Part shown: piece by piece, positions 1 to 8,951 of the stretch
Position numbering within the stretch: position 1 is the first letter of the stretch
Layout: every line of letters begins with the position of its first letter
Source: Cyanomargarita calcarea GSE-NOS-MK-12-04C
GTDB lineage: Bacteria > Cyanobacteriota > Cyanobacteriia > Cyanobacteriales > Nostocaceae
Assembly: GCA_019359595.1 (NCBI GenBank)
Contig: JAHHGZ010000016.1
Location: forward strand, 62,001 to 126,000
DNA: 64,000 bases
Direction: 5' to 3'
Notes under the pieces: generated by a model
Databases searched by the model: none
The model's input: only the letters and a program-made list of their open reading frames with translations
Told to the model about the DNA's origin: nothing
Position numbers and translations under genes: made by a program

Positions 1-219
1 TTTTGTCGCTGCCGGAATGAAGGACAGTAGATGTGCGGCATAAGCTTCCTGCGCTACACGAAACTTAGAAATAGTCAACTCGTCATCAGATTTTGGTTGC
101 TCCTCCCAATATCCATAATGTAGATAAGGTGAACCTCCTGTGAGTCCAATATAGAACTCTATTGCAGCATTTTGGTAGCGAGTTGGCTTTGGAATACGGA
201 TTGATTTCAAGTTTGACAC
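1..219 (-). CDS. Class I SAM-dependent methyltransferase, N-terminal part (cut by window edge)
   Basis: The minus strand reads an open frame from a GTG at 217-219 to the left edge, so only about 73 N-terminal residues are present. The peptide contains FYIGLTGGSPYLHYGYW and later AYAAHLLSFIPAATK. I recognise this as the stretch just before the SAM-binding glycine motif in cyanobacterial class I methyltransferases; the motif itself lies outside the window. A GAGGA lies 12 bases upstream of the GTG, and an in-frame stop precedes it, so this start is the best available. The substrate is unknown. It is codirectional with egtD, so a link to ergothioneine metabolism is possible but unsupported. Confidence 0.6.
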   Translation of the reverse strand, partial: MSNLKSIRIPKPTRYQNAAIEFYIGLTGGSPYLHYGYWEEQPKSDDELTISKFRVAQEAYAAHLLSFIPAATK

Positions 220-389
220 TTCTGGGTATATTCCTCAAAACAGTAGCGCGTTGCCATGAAATTAACAACGTGCTTTAATAACATAAGATAACGGTATTCG
301 AGGCTCTAATTCGCACAGAGTAATAATAAATTTATGCAATCAAATAAAACTTTAAAGATACAATAAGCAATTTTGACCTTTAAAGTGAA

Positions 390-411
390 GGACGCACACA
401 AAAGTGCGCCC
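390..411 (-). terminator. Hairpin after egtD, probable terminator
   Basis: Read on the minus strand, GGGCGCAC and GTGCGTCC form an 8-bp stem (one G-U pair) around a 6-base loop, followed by a T-rich TTCACTTT. It sits 17 bases past the egtD stop, where a transcription terminator is expected. Confidence 0.45.
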
Positions 412-427
412 ATCCAAAACGCCAAAA

Positions 428-1438
428 TTATGCTGTCAACTGGCAGAGCAACAAACCAAACCAATTATTTGAGTCAGTCCAGACTTTTTGCGGTACTAAA
501 CCTCTTAGGGTCAGTTGCTGACGGAGATTTTCGATGTCAAATTTCCGGGAAATCTCGGTGCGGATTGTTTCACCTAAGACGAAATTAACACTGAGGTTAA
601 GAGCGTCTAATTCCACAGTATGGGAGCTAGCACTTTTTAAATGCATCTCGATTTGATGTTCGCTTTCATTATAAAACGCCCAATGTTCAAACTGTGTTGT
701 ATCAAAATTGCCTTCAAAACGCCGATTTAAATGATCTAGCATATTTAGGTTAAACGCGGCCGTCACCCTTTGGCTATCGTTGTAAGCCGCTTCCAGGAGA
801 TGTTTTGGCTTCTGTAAATCTACACCAAGTAAGAAATACTCTCCTACTTGCAGCCCATCTATAATTTGGGAGAAGAACAAATCGCATTCTTGGGGATTCA
901 TATTACCCAAAGTACTACCGAGAAAACAAATCATCCGGCTGGGTAATCGTCTAGGTATAATTTGTTGAAGTGCGAATTCATAAGTCCCAGCGATCGCATG
1001 AACTTGGAGTGAGGGATAATCTGCGAGCAACTGGATAGCGCTAGTTTCCAATATGCCTGCACTCACATCAATTGGTAAATAGCGTAGAGGTAAGCTTTGC
1101 TGGGTGTATGCATCAAGTAAAATGCGGGTTTTGGTAGAACTGCCACTGCCTAATTCCACTAGTTCACAAGCGCCTGTTATCTTGGCAATATCACTAGCAC
1201 AATTTTGTAAAATACTTGTCTCAGTGCGCGTTACATAATATTCAGGTAACTCGCAGATTTGCTCAAATAAATCAGAACCCCGATCGTCGTAAAAATAACG
1301 CGGGGGTAGGGATTTTGGTATTTGAGTTAATCCCTTAACTACATCACTTCCAGCACTAGGTGAAACAACCAAGGTTGGTTCTAGCAAACGCTGTATTTCT
1401 AAGCGTTGTTTGATGCTGGTAGTATGAGATATTGTCAT
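428..1438 (-). CDS. egtD: L-histidine N-alpha-methyltransferase EgtD (ergothioneine biosynthesis)
   Basis: EgtD trimethylates histidine to hercynine with three SAM, the first step of ergothioneine synthesis in the cytosol. The 336-residue protein has the family hallmarks: the N-terminal signature IPKSLPPRYFYDDRGSDLFE around residues 42-61, EYYVTRTE just after it, and the SAM-binding ELGSGSSTKTRILLDA near residue 95. Length is normal for EgtD (about 320-340). A GGAGG lies a few bases before the ATG, which supports the start. It is separated from egtB and egtC by 4.4 kb holding a divergent ATPase gene and an Hsp70 fragment, although all three egt genes share the minus strand. Confidence 0.93.
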   Translation of the reverse strand: MTISHTTSIKQRLEIQRLLEPTLVVSPSAGSDVVKGLTQIPKSLPPRYFYDDRGSDLFEQICELPEYYVTRTETSILQNCASDIAKITGACELVELGSGSSTKTRILLDAYTQQSLPLRYLPIDVSAGILETSAIQLLADYPSLQVHAIAGTYEFALQQIIPRRLPSRMICFLGSTLGNMNPQECDLFFSQIIDGLQVGEYFLLGVDLQKPKHLLEAAYNDSQRVTAAFNLNMLDHLNRRFEGNFDTTQFEHWAFYNESEHQIEMHLKSASSHTVELDALNLSVNFVLGETIRTEISRKFDIENLRQQLTLRGLVPQKVWTDSNNWFGLLLCQLTA

Positions 1439-1751
1439 TGAACCTCCAATATGCTTGGTGCGATCGGTTATGCGTGTATAGCAAAACCCAAACCAGAGTC
1501 AGTGAAACACATAGTCATACTCAACTACATCACGCTTGAGTTAGATTACTTCAGAAGAAGGATTGTTTTTTGTGATTTTTACATGAAAATAGTCCACCAG
1601 GCATGAGTCCTGACTCGTGAGAGTGAAATCTTTTTTACCTTACAGCAGTTTTCAGCTAATTAGTCCAAGTTGCGGGTTATCAAATTCTGGGTACTTCGTA
1701 ACCGTCGCTCTTACCGCATAGTGAAGCCACTCGACTTTAAGGAGGATGAAA
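1439..1751. other. Divergent intergenic region between egtD and the two-ATPase gene
   Basis: This 313-base gap must carry the promoters of both divergent genes. No strong operator or hairpin was recognised. The only clear signal is AAGGAGG at its right end, the ribosome-binding site of the plus-strand gene. Confidence 0.4.
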
Positions 1752-4448
1752 ATGCCAGAGACTTGGCAAGGAGCGCTTAAGCAGGTAATTACAGAGCAGT
1801 ATGTGAAGAACTCGCAGGAGTGGCTTGACGTGAATATTTCTACGTCCGGTCTGCTGAATCTGACTATTGTGAGCGATCGCTTTGTTGAGTTATCAATACT
1901 TCAGCGGAAAGAACAAGTGCTGAGTTTCCTTCAGCAATCACAAGTTCGTCATTTATCTCCAGGTTTCCTGTCCTTATGTACGCTTCAAGAAGCCGAATCT
2001 CTTAATATTTCACGTCCACAAGTTGTTAATGGAGCCTCAGTACATACTTGGCAAGATTTAGCTCTACAGGCGGCGAACCCTCAAAATCAATCTCAACTTA
2101 CCCTGCGTGAACCACATATACCTAGGACGGTAACATTTTACTCCTTTAAAGGAGGAGTAGGTCGAACAACTGCGTTAACTCATGTTGCTTGGATTCTTGC
2201 AATGCGCGGTCGTAAAGTTGTTGCTGTTGATTTAGATTTAGAGGCACCTGGGTTGAGTACAGCATTCAACCTGAATCCAGAACCAGCCTATGGGATTGTT
2301 GACTATTTCTATGAGCGCTCCTACTTGCCGGAGGGTAGTAGTCCTAGTATTTCAGTTACTCAAATATTTGGCGAAGTGAGAATACCTAATGCCACAGGCA
2401 GATTATTTGTTGTTCCTGCTGGTTCTCTAAACCTGGATTATATTTCTAAAGTTGATGACCTACGAGCTACTACTGTTGTTGATAGTGGTGAAAATCTTTG
2501 GTCTATTTTTAGTCGTGAAATTCAAGAACACTTGAAGCCAGATATTATCTTGGTTGATTCACGAACAGGAATTAATCAATGGGGAGCTTTTTCATTGCTT
2601 GAAGCGGCTGATGAAGTTATTGTATTTCTATTTCCTAATGAGCAAAATCGACAAGGAATTGATTTGCTTCTACAATCACTTCAAGTATTAAAAAATCTCT
2701 CCATAAATTTTGTTTTTAGCCCAGTCCCTGATGTTACTGAAAATGGGATGGCTAAAGTCAGAAAAATTTGGAAGTCTTTGTATGAAAAGATTAATCATAC
2801 AACAGATGAGAACGATGAAACCAATGAAGATGAAACCAATGGCAGTGAATCAGATTTAGATGAGTCTCAGTCTGAGGTTTCAGACCCGTTAGTAGTTCCT
2901 TACCTTTCGCCAATTGCTTTGGCTGACATTTATCCTGTCCCAGCATTAGTGGATTATTACACTCGAATAGCTAATTTAATTGATGAAGAAACCGACGACT
3001 TAAAACGAAAAACAGTTTTAACTAGCATAAATAGTCGCTGGGAGATTATTGAAAGCCTTGAATTTCCTGAAGTAAATGCCGCCGATCAAAAGCAAAATCT
3101 CAGTCTACTATTTCAGCGCACTAATGATTTTGAAAGATTTTTAGATGATACTACTTGTCTCATAAGGGGTCGGAAAGGAACTGGCAAAACTGCTCTCTAT
3201 TGGCTTCTACTAAAGCACGATGATGTTGCTCGAAAATTGGCCCATGGTCGGTTAGATAAGACAGTTTTCTTTTCATCTCACGGAAGATTTTATCCCAGTC
3301 GCCCATCTCGTGATGATTTTCGAGTAATTCATAATAAATTACAAGAAGGAGGAGGGTCTTGGGAAGCTTTTTGGAGAGGTTATTTACTTCTAAGAGCTTT
3401 TCAGGAAAAATATTTTACTTTTCCTAGAGGTGAAAAATTTGTTAATTTAAAAGCAGTTATCAATAATTTATCTGGAGAAAGATGGCAGTATGAACACAGT
3501 CAAGCATTGCTGCGATTATCGACTGATTCTCATCTGCGACTTATAGTCCAAGATGCAATATATATTATTGATGAAAAAGCTCGAAAAGAATCTCAAATAC
3601 TTTGGTTTCTTTATGATGATCTAGATGAAGATTTTCCTGAAGAAGGTGAGGTTAGACATCAAGCCTTAACAGGGTTATTCCAGCTTGTGCAATCTTGTGA
3701 TGCACGTCGATTAACAACAATTAGATTTAAAATCTTCTTAAGAGAAGACATCTGGAATCGTCTAAGTTTTGATAATAAAAGTCATTTGAATGGGCGTGAT
3801 ATTCTTTTGCAGTGGACTAGAATTGACTTTCTACGATTAGCACTGCGGCAAGCAATTCAATCAAAAAAATTTAAAAACTTGGTTGATAGATTCTCCCCAG
3901 TTGAAAGTATTGATCAAGCTAGCGAAGAGGCGATTGATCGAGCCTTGGAATTACTTTGGGGAAGCCGTCGAAGACGTGGAGACAAAGCTAAATATGTATC
4001 TAGATGGGTCTATGAACGTTTAACAGACTCCAGTGGTACTACTTTTCCTAGAAGTTTAAGCATATTACTTAAAGGAGGAAAAGACCAAGAGTTAAGTTAC
4101 AAAGGACAAACATCGATAAAGCCACCTACAGACCGCTTGCTTCGAGGAAAATCCTTAGAAATTGGCTTAAAAAAAGCATCAGAAGAACGCTGCAATGCAA
4201 TTAAAGAGGAATATCCTAATTTAAGTAGATTTTTTGACTCTCTCAAGGATGTGTCAGCTTTATTGTCAAAAGAAGAATTGCAAACTGTATGGCATAAATC
4301 AGCACAAGATGTTATTTCATCATTTGATAACTTTGCTAAGTTCCTGAGCGAAATTGGTCTTGCTGAATGGCGTGAAAAAGAGCAACGCTATAAGTTTGCA
4401 GATATTTATGTATATGGTTTTGAGATGATTCGCAAAGGTACCGTGTAG
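1752..4448 (+). CDS. Two-ATPase fusion: KGGVGR-variant ParA-like domain plus Sll1717-type P-loop ATPase
   Basis: I chose the second ATG (1752) because AAGGAGG lies 6 bases before it; the ATG at 1746 abuts the Shine-Dalgarno. The 898-residue protein has four parts. (1) About 100 residues containing LTIVSDRFVELSILQRKEQV, loosely BolA-like. (2) A ParA/MinD-like domain with deviant Walker A FKGGVGRTTA at residue 132 (Arg in place of the usual Lys) and VVAVDLDLEAPGLS. (3) An acidic D/E/S/N-rich linker near residues 350-380. (4) A second NTPase with GRKGTGKTA at 473, Walker-B-like FLYDDLDEDF near 620 and RFKIFLREDIW, as in Sll1717-family P-loop ATPases. The C-terminus is Lys/Glu-rich with no effector domain I can name. 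Function is unknown. The architecture resembles signalling or defence NTPases, which is inference. It stands alone, inserted between egtD and an Hsp70 remnant. Confidence 0.8.
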   Translation: MPETWQGALKQVITEQYVKNSQEWLDVNISTSGLLNLTIVSDRFVELSILQRKEQVLSFLQQSQVRHLSPGFLSLCTLQEAESLNISRPQVVNGASVHTWQDLALQAANPQNQSQLTLREPHIPRTVTFYSFKGGVGRTTALTHVAWILAMRGRKVVAVDLDLEAPGLSTAFNLNPEPAYGIVDYFYERSYLPEGSSPSISVTQIFGEVRIPNATGRLFVVPAGSLNLDYISKVDDLRATTVVDSGENLWSIFSREIQEHLKPDIILVDSRTGINQWGAFSLLEAADEVIVFLFPNEQNRQGIDLLLQSLQVLKNLSINFVFSPVPDVTENGMAKVRKIWKSLYEKINHTTDENDETNEDETNGSESDLDESQSEVSDPLVVPYLSPIALADIYPVPALVDYYTRIANLIDEETDDLKRKTVLTSINSRWEIIESLEFPEVNAADQKQNLSLLFQRTNDFERFLDDTTCLIRGRKGTGKTALYWLLLKHDDVARKLAHGRLDKTVFFSSHGRFYPSRPSRDDFRVIHNKLQEGGGSWEAFWRGYLLLRAFQEKYFTFPRGEKFVNLKAVINNLSGERWQYEHSQALLRLSTDSHLRLIVQDAIYIIDEKARKESQILWFLYDDLDEDFPEEGEVRHQALTGLFQLVQSCDARRLTTIRFKIFLREDIWNRLSFDNKSHLNGRDILLQWTRIDFLRLALRQAIQSKKFKNLVDRFSPVESIDQASEEAIDRALELLWGSRRRRGDKAKYVSRWVYERLTDSSGTTFPRSLSILLKGGKDQELSYKGQTSIKPPTDRLLRGKSLEIGLKKASEERCNAIKEEYPNLSRFFDSLKDVSALLSKEELQTVWHKSAQDVISSFDNFAKFLSEIGLAEWREKEQRYKFADIYVYGFEMIRKGTV

Positions 4449-4923
4449 CAAAGCCTTTAATCTAGCTATGGAACAAAAGAGCAGAGGTAAAATCGAAGGA
4501 TGTTGCACAGCGATCGCCAGTCAATATAACCCATCTGTATCCAAACAGCTTAAGCAACTGGTACAATCCTGCAAGATAAAAACTCCGTTGTAGAGGCAAT
4601 TCATGTAGCAAAGCTTGCCGCAGGGTATGTCTAATAGCTAAAGTCCTCTAGAAGAGGACTATTGGAGTATCAAATATTTATGTCAAATTGGTAAATTTAA
4701 AATATAAATGCTTGCATTTATACGTATAGTCATAAATCTATTCTTACTTAGTTATTTTGTGGTGCATTCCGGTCAGCCTAGTAGCGGGCGCAGCAAACGC
4801 GGAGCGTAAAATATGAAAATAACACATTTTCTTGCAACCCTTGCTATATATGGATTGTGGAATGTGTTAGTTAGGAGTATAGACAAGTTTATGTTTAGGA
4901 GCGTTATTCATTTTTTGCCACAA
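4449..4923. other. Intergenic region, no supported gene
   Basis: 475 bases between two convergent genes. It holds a HIP1-like site near 4510, the perfect hairpin at 4642-4660 and AT-rich DNA. A 41-codon frame at 4468-4593 has no ribosome-binding site and no recognisable product, so I do not call it. Confidence 0.4.
4642..4660. repeat. Perfect 8-bp hairpin
   Basis: AGTCCTCT and AGAGGACT pair around a 3-base loop. No T-run follows on either strand, so it may be a dispersed palindrome rather than a classical terminator of the ATPase gene that ends 194 bases upstream. Confidence 0.5.
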
Positions 4924-5697
4924 TTACTTCAGCCGGACGTAGAATTTTAGTAACGCGATCGCATCAATTGCCTCTTGCAATTCATTGGTGTGGTTTTGCA
5001 ATCTTAGCTGCTGCGGTTCGGGAATCAAAAACCCGCAAAGTTCGGTTATTTGGTCGCATTCTTGGATTAGGGATTCAGCTTCCAAACGTTCGTTCGACAT
5101 CGATACTTGGAATTTTTCCAGATTTTTAGCAGCGCGATCGCGTAAATCTTTTCTTTCTTCCCCAGTTCGTGGTTCGATGATTTGATTCGCTAGCTGAACT
5201 ACAGGAAGCGCTAAACTCAAAGCTTCTTCCACACCCACAGATGTTAAATTTTGTTCATTGAGACGTGCGATCGCTTCTTCTAGTTCTTGATAAATTTTCT
5301 CATCTGAACGACCGCGAGAAAAGGTACAGCTAACTTTTACTGAAGGGTCGTTTTTGAGATGAGCAGTCATCGCTAAATCACTATTTTTCTCATCAAGCTC
5401 CAAGTAAACCTGGATTTCTGTTCCTGCTGGGTATTTTTCCTCTAACCCTAACCACATTTCCCCAATATTTTCGTAAATATTGCTTTCATCGGGGCTAAAA
5501 AACTGAAAATTAACTAATCTTTGACCATCAACTACAGTTTTAAAAGTGTGGGAAGTCGTCACCGGTAAAATGTCACCCCGACTAATAACTTGATGATTAC
5601 CGTCCACTAATTTGATAAAGTAATCGCGGGAAACTGTAGTAACTTTATCTGTCATTCCCGCAGCCACAATTGCCGCACCTTCAGCTACAGCGTACAT
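4924..5697 (-). pseudogene. Truncated Hsp70 (DnaK-like): substrate-binding half only
   Basis: The 257-residue frame begins MYAVAEGAAIVAAG, which is the last helix of the Hsp70 nucleotide-binding domain in intact proteins. It continues through a beta-rich substrate-binding region (DGNHQVISRGDILPVTTSHTF) and a charged helical tail. The whole ATPase domain (about 350 residues) is missing. Upstream, the frame stays open for about 24 codons, including a plausible VVVHPRP just before the Met, then meets TAG near 5770. The next DNA is a GC-rich inverted repeat and then egtB. I infer a 5'-deleted gene. Expression as a free substrate-binding fragment cannot be excluded. It would be inactive as a chaperone ATPase. 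Confidence 0.7.
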
Positions 5698-5829
5698 TGG
5701 ACGCGGATGGACTACAACTTTTACAACTTTGTCAACCTTTGTTACAAAGTATTGTTTGGTCGGGGTAAGCTAGGGTTTTTAGTGTCCTGGACAAAACTCC
5801 ACCACATTAATTTTGAGGGGGTGAAGAAA

Positions 5830-5865
5830 AGCCCCATAAATCCCCCAAAATTGGGGGTAGGGGCT
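5830..5865. repeat. GC-rich two-tier inverted repeat between egtB and the Hsp70 remnant
   Basis: Outer arms AGCCCC/GGGGCT enclose inner arms CCCCCAA/TTGGGGG with only two bases at the centre. This CCCCAAAATTGGGG-type palindrome looks like a small dispersed cyanobacterial repeat. It sits exactly where the Hsp70 gene loses its 5' half and just past the egtB stop, so it may mark the breakpoint or serve as the egtB terminator. Confidence 0.6.
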
Positions 5866-5886
5866 TCATGGTCGCACCCATCAAAA

Positions 5887-7200
5887 TTAGGTAGTGCGTA
5901 GCCATGACCAGCCGTTTCGGCTTTCGTCTTTACTAGCAGCACAGCGAAACCCTGCAAAAAGCTGCCGCACTTCGGGATAATACCAATTGCGAAAACTAGA
6001 ACGCAGTGCCCAACCACGAGTGACCCAACTGCCACCTTTCAAAATTCGATGTTGTCCATCAAAATAAACCTGCGAGTAACCGACGTAAGGGTAACTTTGG
6101 AATCCAGGATAGCCATTAAACCAAGAAGCAGTCCATTCCCAGACATTTCCCAAGGCATCGTATAAACCGTAGGCACTCTGTCCATTTGGATAAGCATCGA
6201 CTGGGGTAGTTTTGCTCATTAGACCTTTACCTAATGCTGCGCAATTACAATATTTGTCTATTGGCTCTTTGTCTCCCCAAGGATAGATGCGGCTATGATG
6301 ATCTTGGCTATCCCAACTCGCGGCTTTTTCCCACTCCGCTTCTGTGGGTAAACGCTTCCCAACAAACCGGGCATAAGCTTCTGCTTCATACCAACTGACA
6401 CCACAAACTGGATGATTATCCCAAGCTGGAGCATCATGCCAGTACAATGGTTTCTTCACCCTTTCAGTTTGCAGCCATTCCCAGCCAGATGGCGACCAAA
6501 AATCAGGCTGCTCATACCCTCCCGCATCCATAAATACGCGATACTGCCCGCAAGTCACTGGGTAGCGGTCAATATAATACGTGTCCAAATATACTTTGTG
6601 CCTGGGCTTCTCATTATCCAGAGCATCAATTGAATCACTGCCCATCTGGAATTCCCCAGCAGGGATTTGCAGCATTTCGCTTATAGGAGAGGAGGAGAGA
6701 GGGAGAGGGAGGGGGCAATACTCCAATCCTTTTTTTGAGCTAGCTAATTCCAACACAAAACTAACAATCTCACAGTGTTGGCTTTCATGTTGCAGCAAAA
6801 AGCGCCAAAGACGTTCTTGTTTGTCTAAATCAGCAACTTCCAGATATTCCAACACTTGTCTTCTAACAGCATTTAGGGAATCTAGAATTTCTGCTAATTT
6901 GGGTAATTGCACACGCTCGGATTTTGGTAAACCATCCGCAGCAAAGAGCTTGCGATATTGCCCAAACAAACTTGATTTGGCTGTGCTGTGTTCTAAGAGC
7001 CACAAAGATTCGGTGTAAGCAATGTGACCCAAATGCCACCCAACAGGGCTAAAGTCGGGATGAGCTTGATTTTTGAATGTAGCTTCGTCCATATCCTCGA
7101 ACAAAGCGAGAGTTTGGGCACGACATTGCTGGAGTCCCAAATAAAGTTCTTTTTTCAGACTAGATTTGCTCAATTCTAATGTCACAGTCACTCCCGACAC
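5887..7200 (-). CDS. egtB: Ergothioneine sulfoxide synthase EgtB
   Basis: EgtB is a non-haem iron oxygenase that joins hercynine to a thiol donor (gamma-glutamylcysteine or cysteine) using O2, giving the sulfoxide intermediate. The 437-residue protein shows the usual two parts. The N-terminal DinB-like domain has WHLGHIAYTE (His56, His59) and HESQHCE (His138, His142), the likely iron ligands. The C-terminal formylglycine-generating-enzyme-like fold has FQMGSD, VSWYEAEAYARFVGKRLPTE, GNVWEWTASWF, RILKGGSW and AGFRCA. The last ten residues after FRCA look like read-out into repeat DNA. The start overlaps the end of egtC by 41 bases, so the two are translationally coupled on one transcript. It is too short for OvoA, which carries an extra methyltransferase domain. 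Confidence 0.93.
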   Translation of the reverse strand: MSGVTVTLELSKSSLKKELYLGLQQCRAQTLALFEDMDEATFKNQAHPDFSPVGWHLGHIAYTESLWLLEHSTAKSSLFGQYRKLFAADGLPKSERVQLPKLAEILDSLNAVRRQVLEYLEVADLDKQERLWRFLLQHESQHCEIVSFVLELASSKKGLEYCPLPLPLSSSPISEMLQIPAGEFQMGSDSIDALDNEKPRHKVYLDTYYIDRYPVTCGQYRVFMDAGGYEQPDFWSPSGWEWLQTERVKKPLYWHDAPAWDNHPVCGVSWYEAEAYARFVGKRLPTEAEWEKAASWDSQDHHSRIYPWGDKEPIDKYCNCAALGKGLMSKTTPVDAYPNGQSAYGLYDALGNVWEWTASWFNGYPGFQSYPYVGYSQVYFDGQHRILKGGSWVTRGWALRSSFRNWYYPEVRQLFAGFRCAASKDESRNGWSWLRTT

Positions 7201-7957
7201 TGATGATGCTATTTTCCGGGCAGCTTATCCAATTGCCATCTGATAAAGGTTCAGAGGCAATAATTACGGACTTGGGAAAATTTGGATCGTCCCGCAGCCA
7301 GTAAAGAGAAGGAGCCGATGATTGAGATGCAAAGCGAGAGGCTATCAAACGATTTCCATCACTAATAACCACATTACCTAAAACATAGCTTTCATAACTT
7401 TGTGCCATCTCTGCCAACAGTAGTAATGTCCCATGTAAAGCTTGCTCTAAAGTTTTACCCGGATTGGCTTGCAACTGGTTGAGCAATAAACTGAAGATGT
7501 GTTCTGAGTCGGTGTTACCATTGATCGATTGGTAGATTTTATCGCTTAATAGGTTGCGTATCGGTCGATACAGCGTTTGCCTAAAGTTATCAATTAGACC
7601 GTTGTGAATGAATAATAGATGCTCGTATTTAAATGGCTGACAGTTACTCAAATCCAGGACCTGTCCTGCTGTAGCGCTGCGAACATAAGCTAGTACACAT
7701 TCAGATTCAATGTAACGGCTTAGACTTGGCAAGTTTGTATCATTCCAGATTGGTAGGGTATTCTTGTAAGTGAATGGTTCAATATCTTTCTCAGTACTGT
7801 TTTGCCGATACCAACCGACACCAAAGCCATCAGCATTCACTGTACCACTCAGCATTTCACGGGGTTTATAGCTTTGGACTATCAGCGAGTGTTCTGGTTT
7901 GTATAGCAGAGTCTCTAGAGAAATAGGGGAACCCAGATAGGCAAGCAATCGGCACAT
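7160..7957 (-). CDS. egtC: EgtC-type class II glutamine amidotransferase
   Basis: EgtC removes the gamma-glutamyl group from gamma-glutamyl-hercynylcysteine sulfoxide. The frame is open from 8011, but I start it at the ATG at 7957 because the protein must begin MCRLLAYLGSP: Cys2 is the N-terminal nucleophile of Ntn-type amidohydrolases. The 265-residue product also has LSGTVNADGFGVGWY, YVRSATAG, FIHNGLIDNF and GNTDSEHIFSLLL, all class II amidotransferase signatures. Its overlap with egtB supports an ergothioneine role and suggests that this EgtB uses gamma-glutamylcysteine. Without that context it would be called a generic YafJ-like amidotransferase. Confidence 0.88.
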   Translation of the reverse strand: MCRLLAYLGSPISLETLLYKPEHSLIVQSYKPREMLSGTVNADGFGVGWYRQNSTEKDIEPFTYKNTLPIWNDTNLPSLSRYIESECVLAYVRSATAGQVLDLSNCQPFKYEHLLFIHNGLIDNFRQTLYRPIRNLLSDKIYQSINGNTDSEHIFSLLLNQLQANPGKTLEQALHGTLLLLAEMAQSYESYVLGNVVISDGNRLIASRFASQSSAPSLYWLRDDPNFPKSVIIASEPLSDGNWISCPENSIISVGSDCDIRIEQI

Positions 7958-8188
7958 GTAAAGAAATGTAAAATTAAAATTATAAATTATTTTTGAACTA
8001 ATATCTTGCACCCAAAGACAGGTTAAAAAAAGTTACATATTGAGCCAAATACAGCAACGCTGTTACCAGAGGTAGTAATATTTTCGGTGTTTGTCCGCTG
8101 ATTGGGGAATGATTTTGCCTACAGAGTGCGAAAGCTTCTCCTAAAATAGACTTGATGCAAGCGCTCAAATATATGGAGGTTTGGTTTT

Positions 8189-8821
8189 ATGACAATTAGC
8201 CCATCCAAACTACTAAGCTTTGAAGAATTTATAGACTGGCTAGCGGACAATAGCGGGAAGCGCTACGAATTACACGACGGAATAATTGTAGAAATGTCTC
8301 AACCAAGTGGAAAACATGAAAAAGTAACGGGTTTTTTAGTAGGAGAAATTAGTGTTGAGCATAAGCGTTTAAAACTGCCATATTTTATTCCCAAAACAGT
8401 GTTAGTAAAACCGCCAAATAAATCATCCGGGTATTTCCCCGATGTGGTTTTAATTAATGATACTAATTTGCATAACGAGCCATTGTGGGAAAACGAATCT
8501 ACAGTAACTCAAAGTGCTTCTATCCCCTTGATTATCGAGGTTGTTAGTACAAACTGGGAAGATGACTATTACACTAAGTTTGGTAATTACCAAGCTATGA
8601 AAATACCGGAATATTGGATAGTTGACCATGCAGGATTGGGGGGTAGAAAATTCATCGGTAATCCTAAACAGCCCACATTTTTTGTGTGTGAGTTAATCGA
8701 CGATGAGTATCAAATGACTTCCTTTAGGGGTGATGACCGGATTATTTCTTCTGCTTTCCCCCAGCTAAACCTTACAGCGCAACAAATATTTGATGCAGTT
8801 GTGTCAACAACCCACCACTGA
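8189..8821 (+). CDS. Uma2 family (DUF820) putative endonuclease
   Basis: This 210-residue protein has the PD-(D/E)XK-like layout of the Uma2 family, which is greatly expanded in cyanobacteria: YELHDGIIVEMSQPSGKHE near the start, YFPDVVLIND (Asp), IPLIIEVVSTNWEDDYYTKFGNYQ (Glu, with following Lys/Tyr), and IPEYWIVD. A GGAGG precedes the ATG by about 10 bases. The biological role of the family is not settled. It stands alone, convergent with the DUF423 gene. Confidence 0.85.
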   Translation: MTISPSKLLSFEEFIDWLADNSGKRYELHDGIIVEMSQPSGKHEKVTGFLVGEISVEHKRLKLPYFIPKTVLVKPPNKSSGYFPDVVLINDTNLHNEPLWENESTVTQSASIPLIIEVVSTNWEDDYYTKFGNYQAMKIPEYWIVDHAGLGGRKFIGNPKQPTFFVCELIDDEYQMTSFRGDDRIISSAFPQLNLTAQQIFDAVVSTTHH

Positions 8822-8951
8822 CCTGAATACAGGTACAGTGGGGGCTTGAAAAACAGCCCTAGTTGACCCGTCTAAGTATTTCGAGTACTACGTTTTTTGA
8901 ATGAAAAACTTTTTGAGCGCAATTCCGTCACTACGTTTAAAAGTTGTTACC

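Noticed and set aside
4468-4593. 41-codon plus-strand frame after the two-ATPase gene
   Set aside because: No ribosome-binding site, no recognisable motif, and too short to distinguish from chance.
5707-6035. Short open frames on both strands around the egtB end
   Set aside because: They cross the palindromic repeat and egtB in the wrong frame; no sign of real coding.
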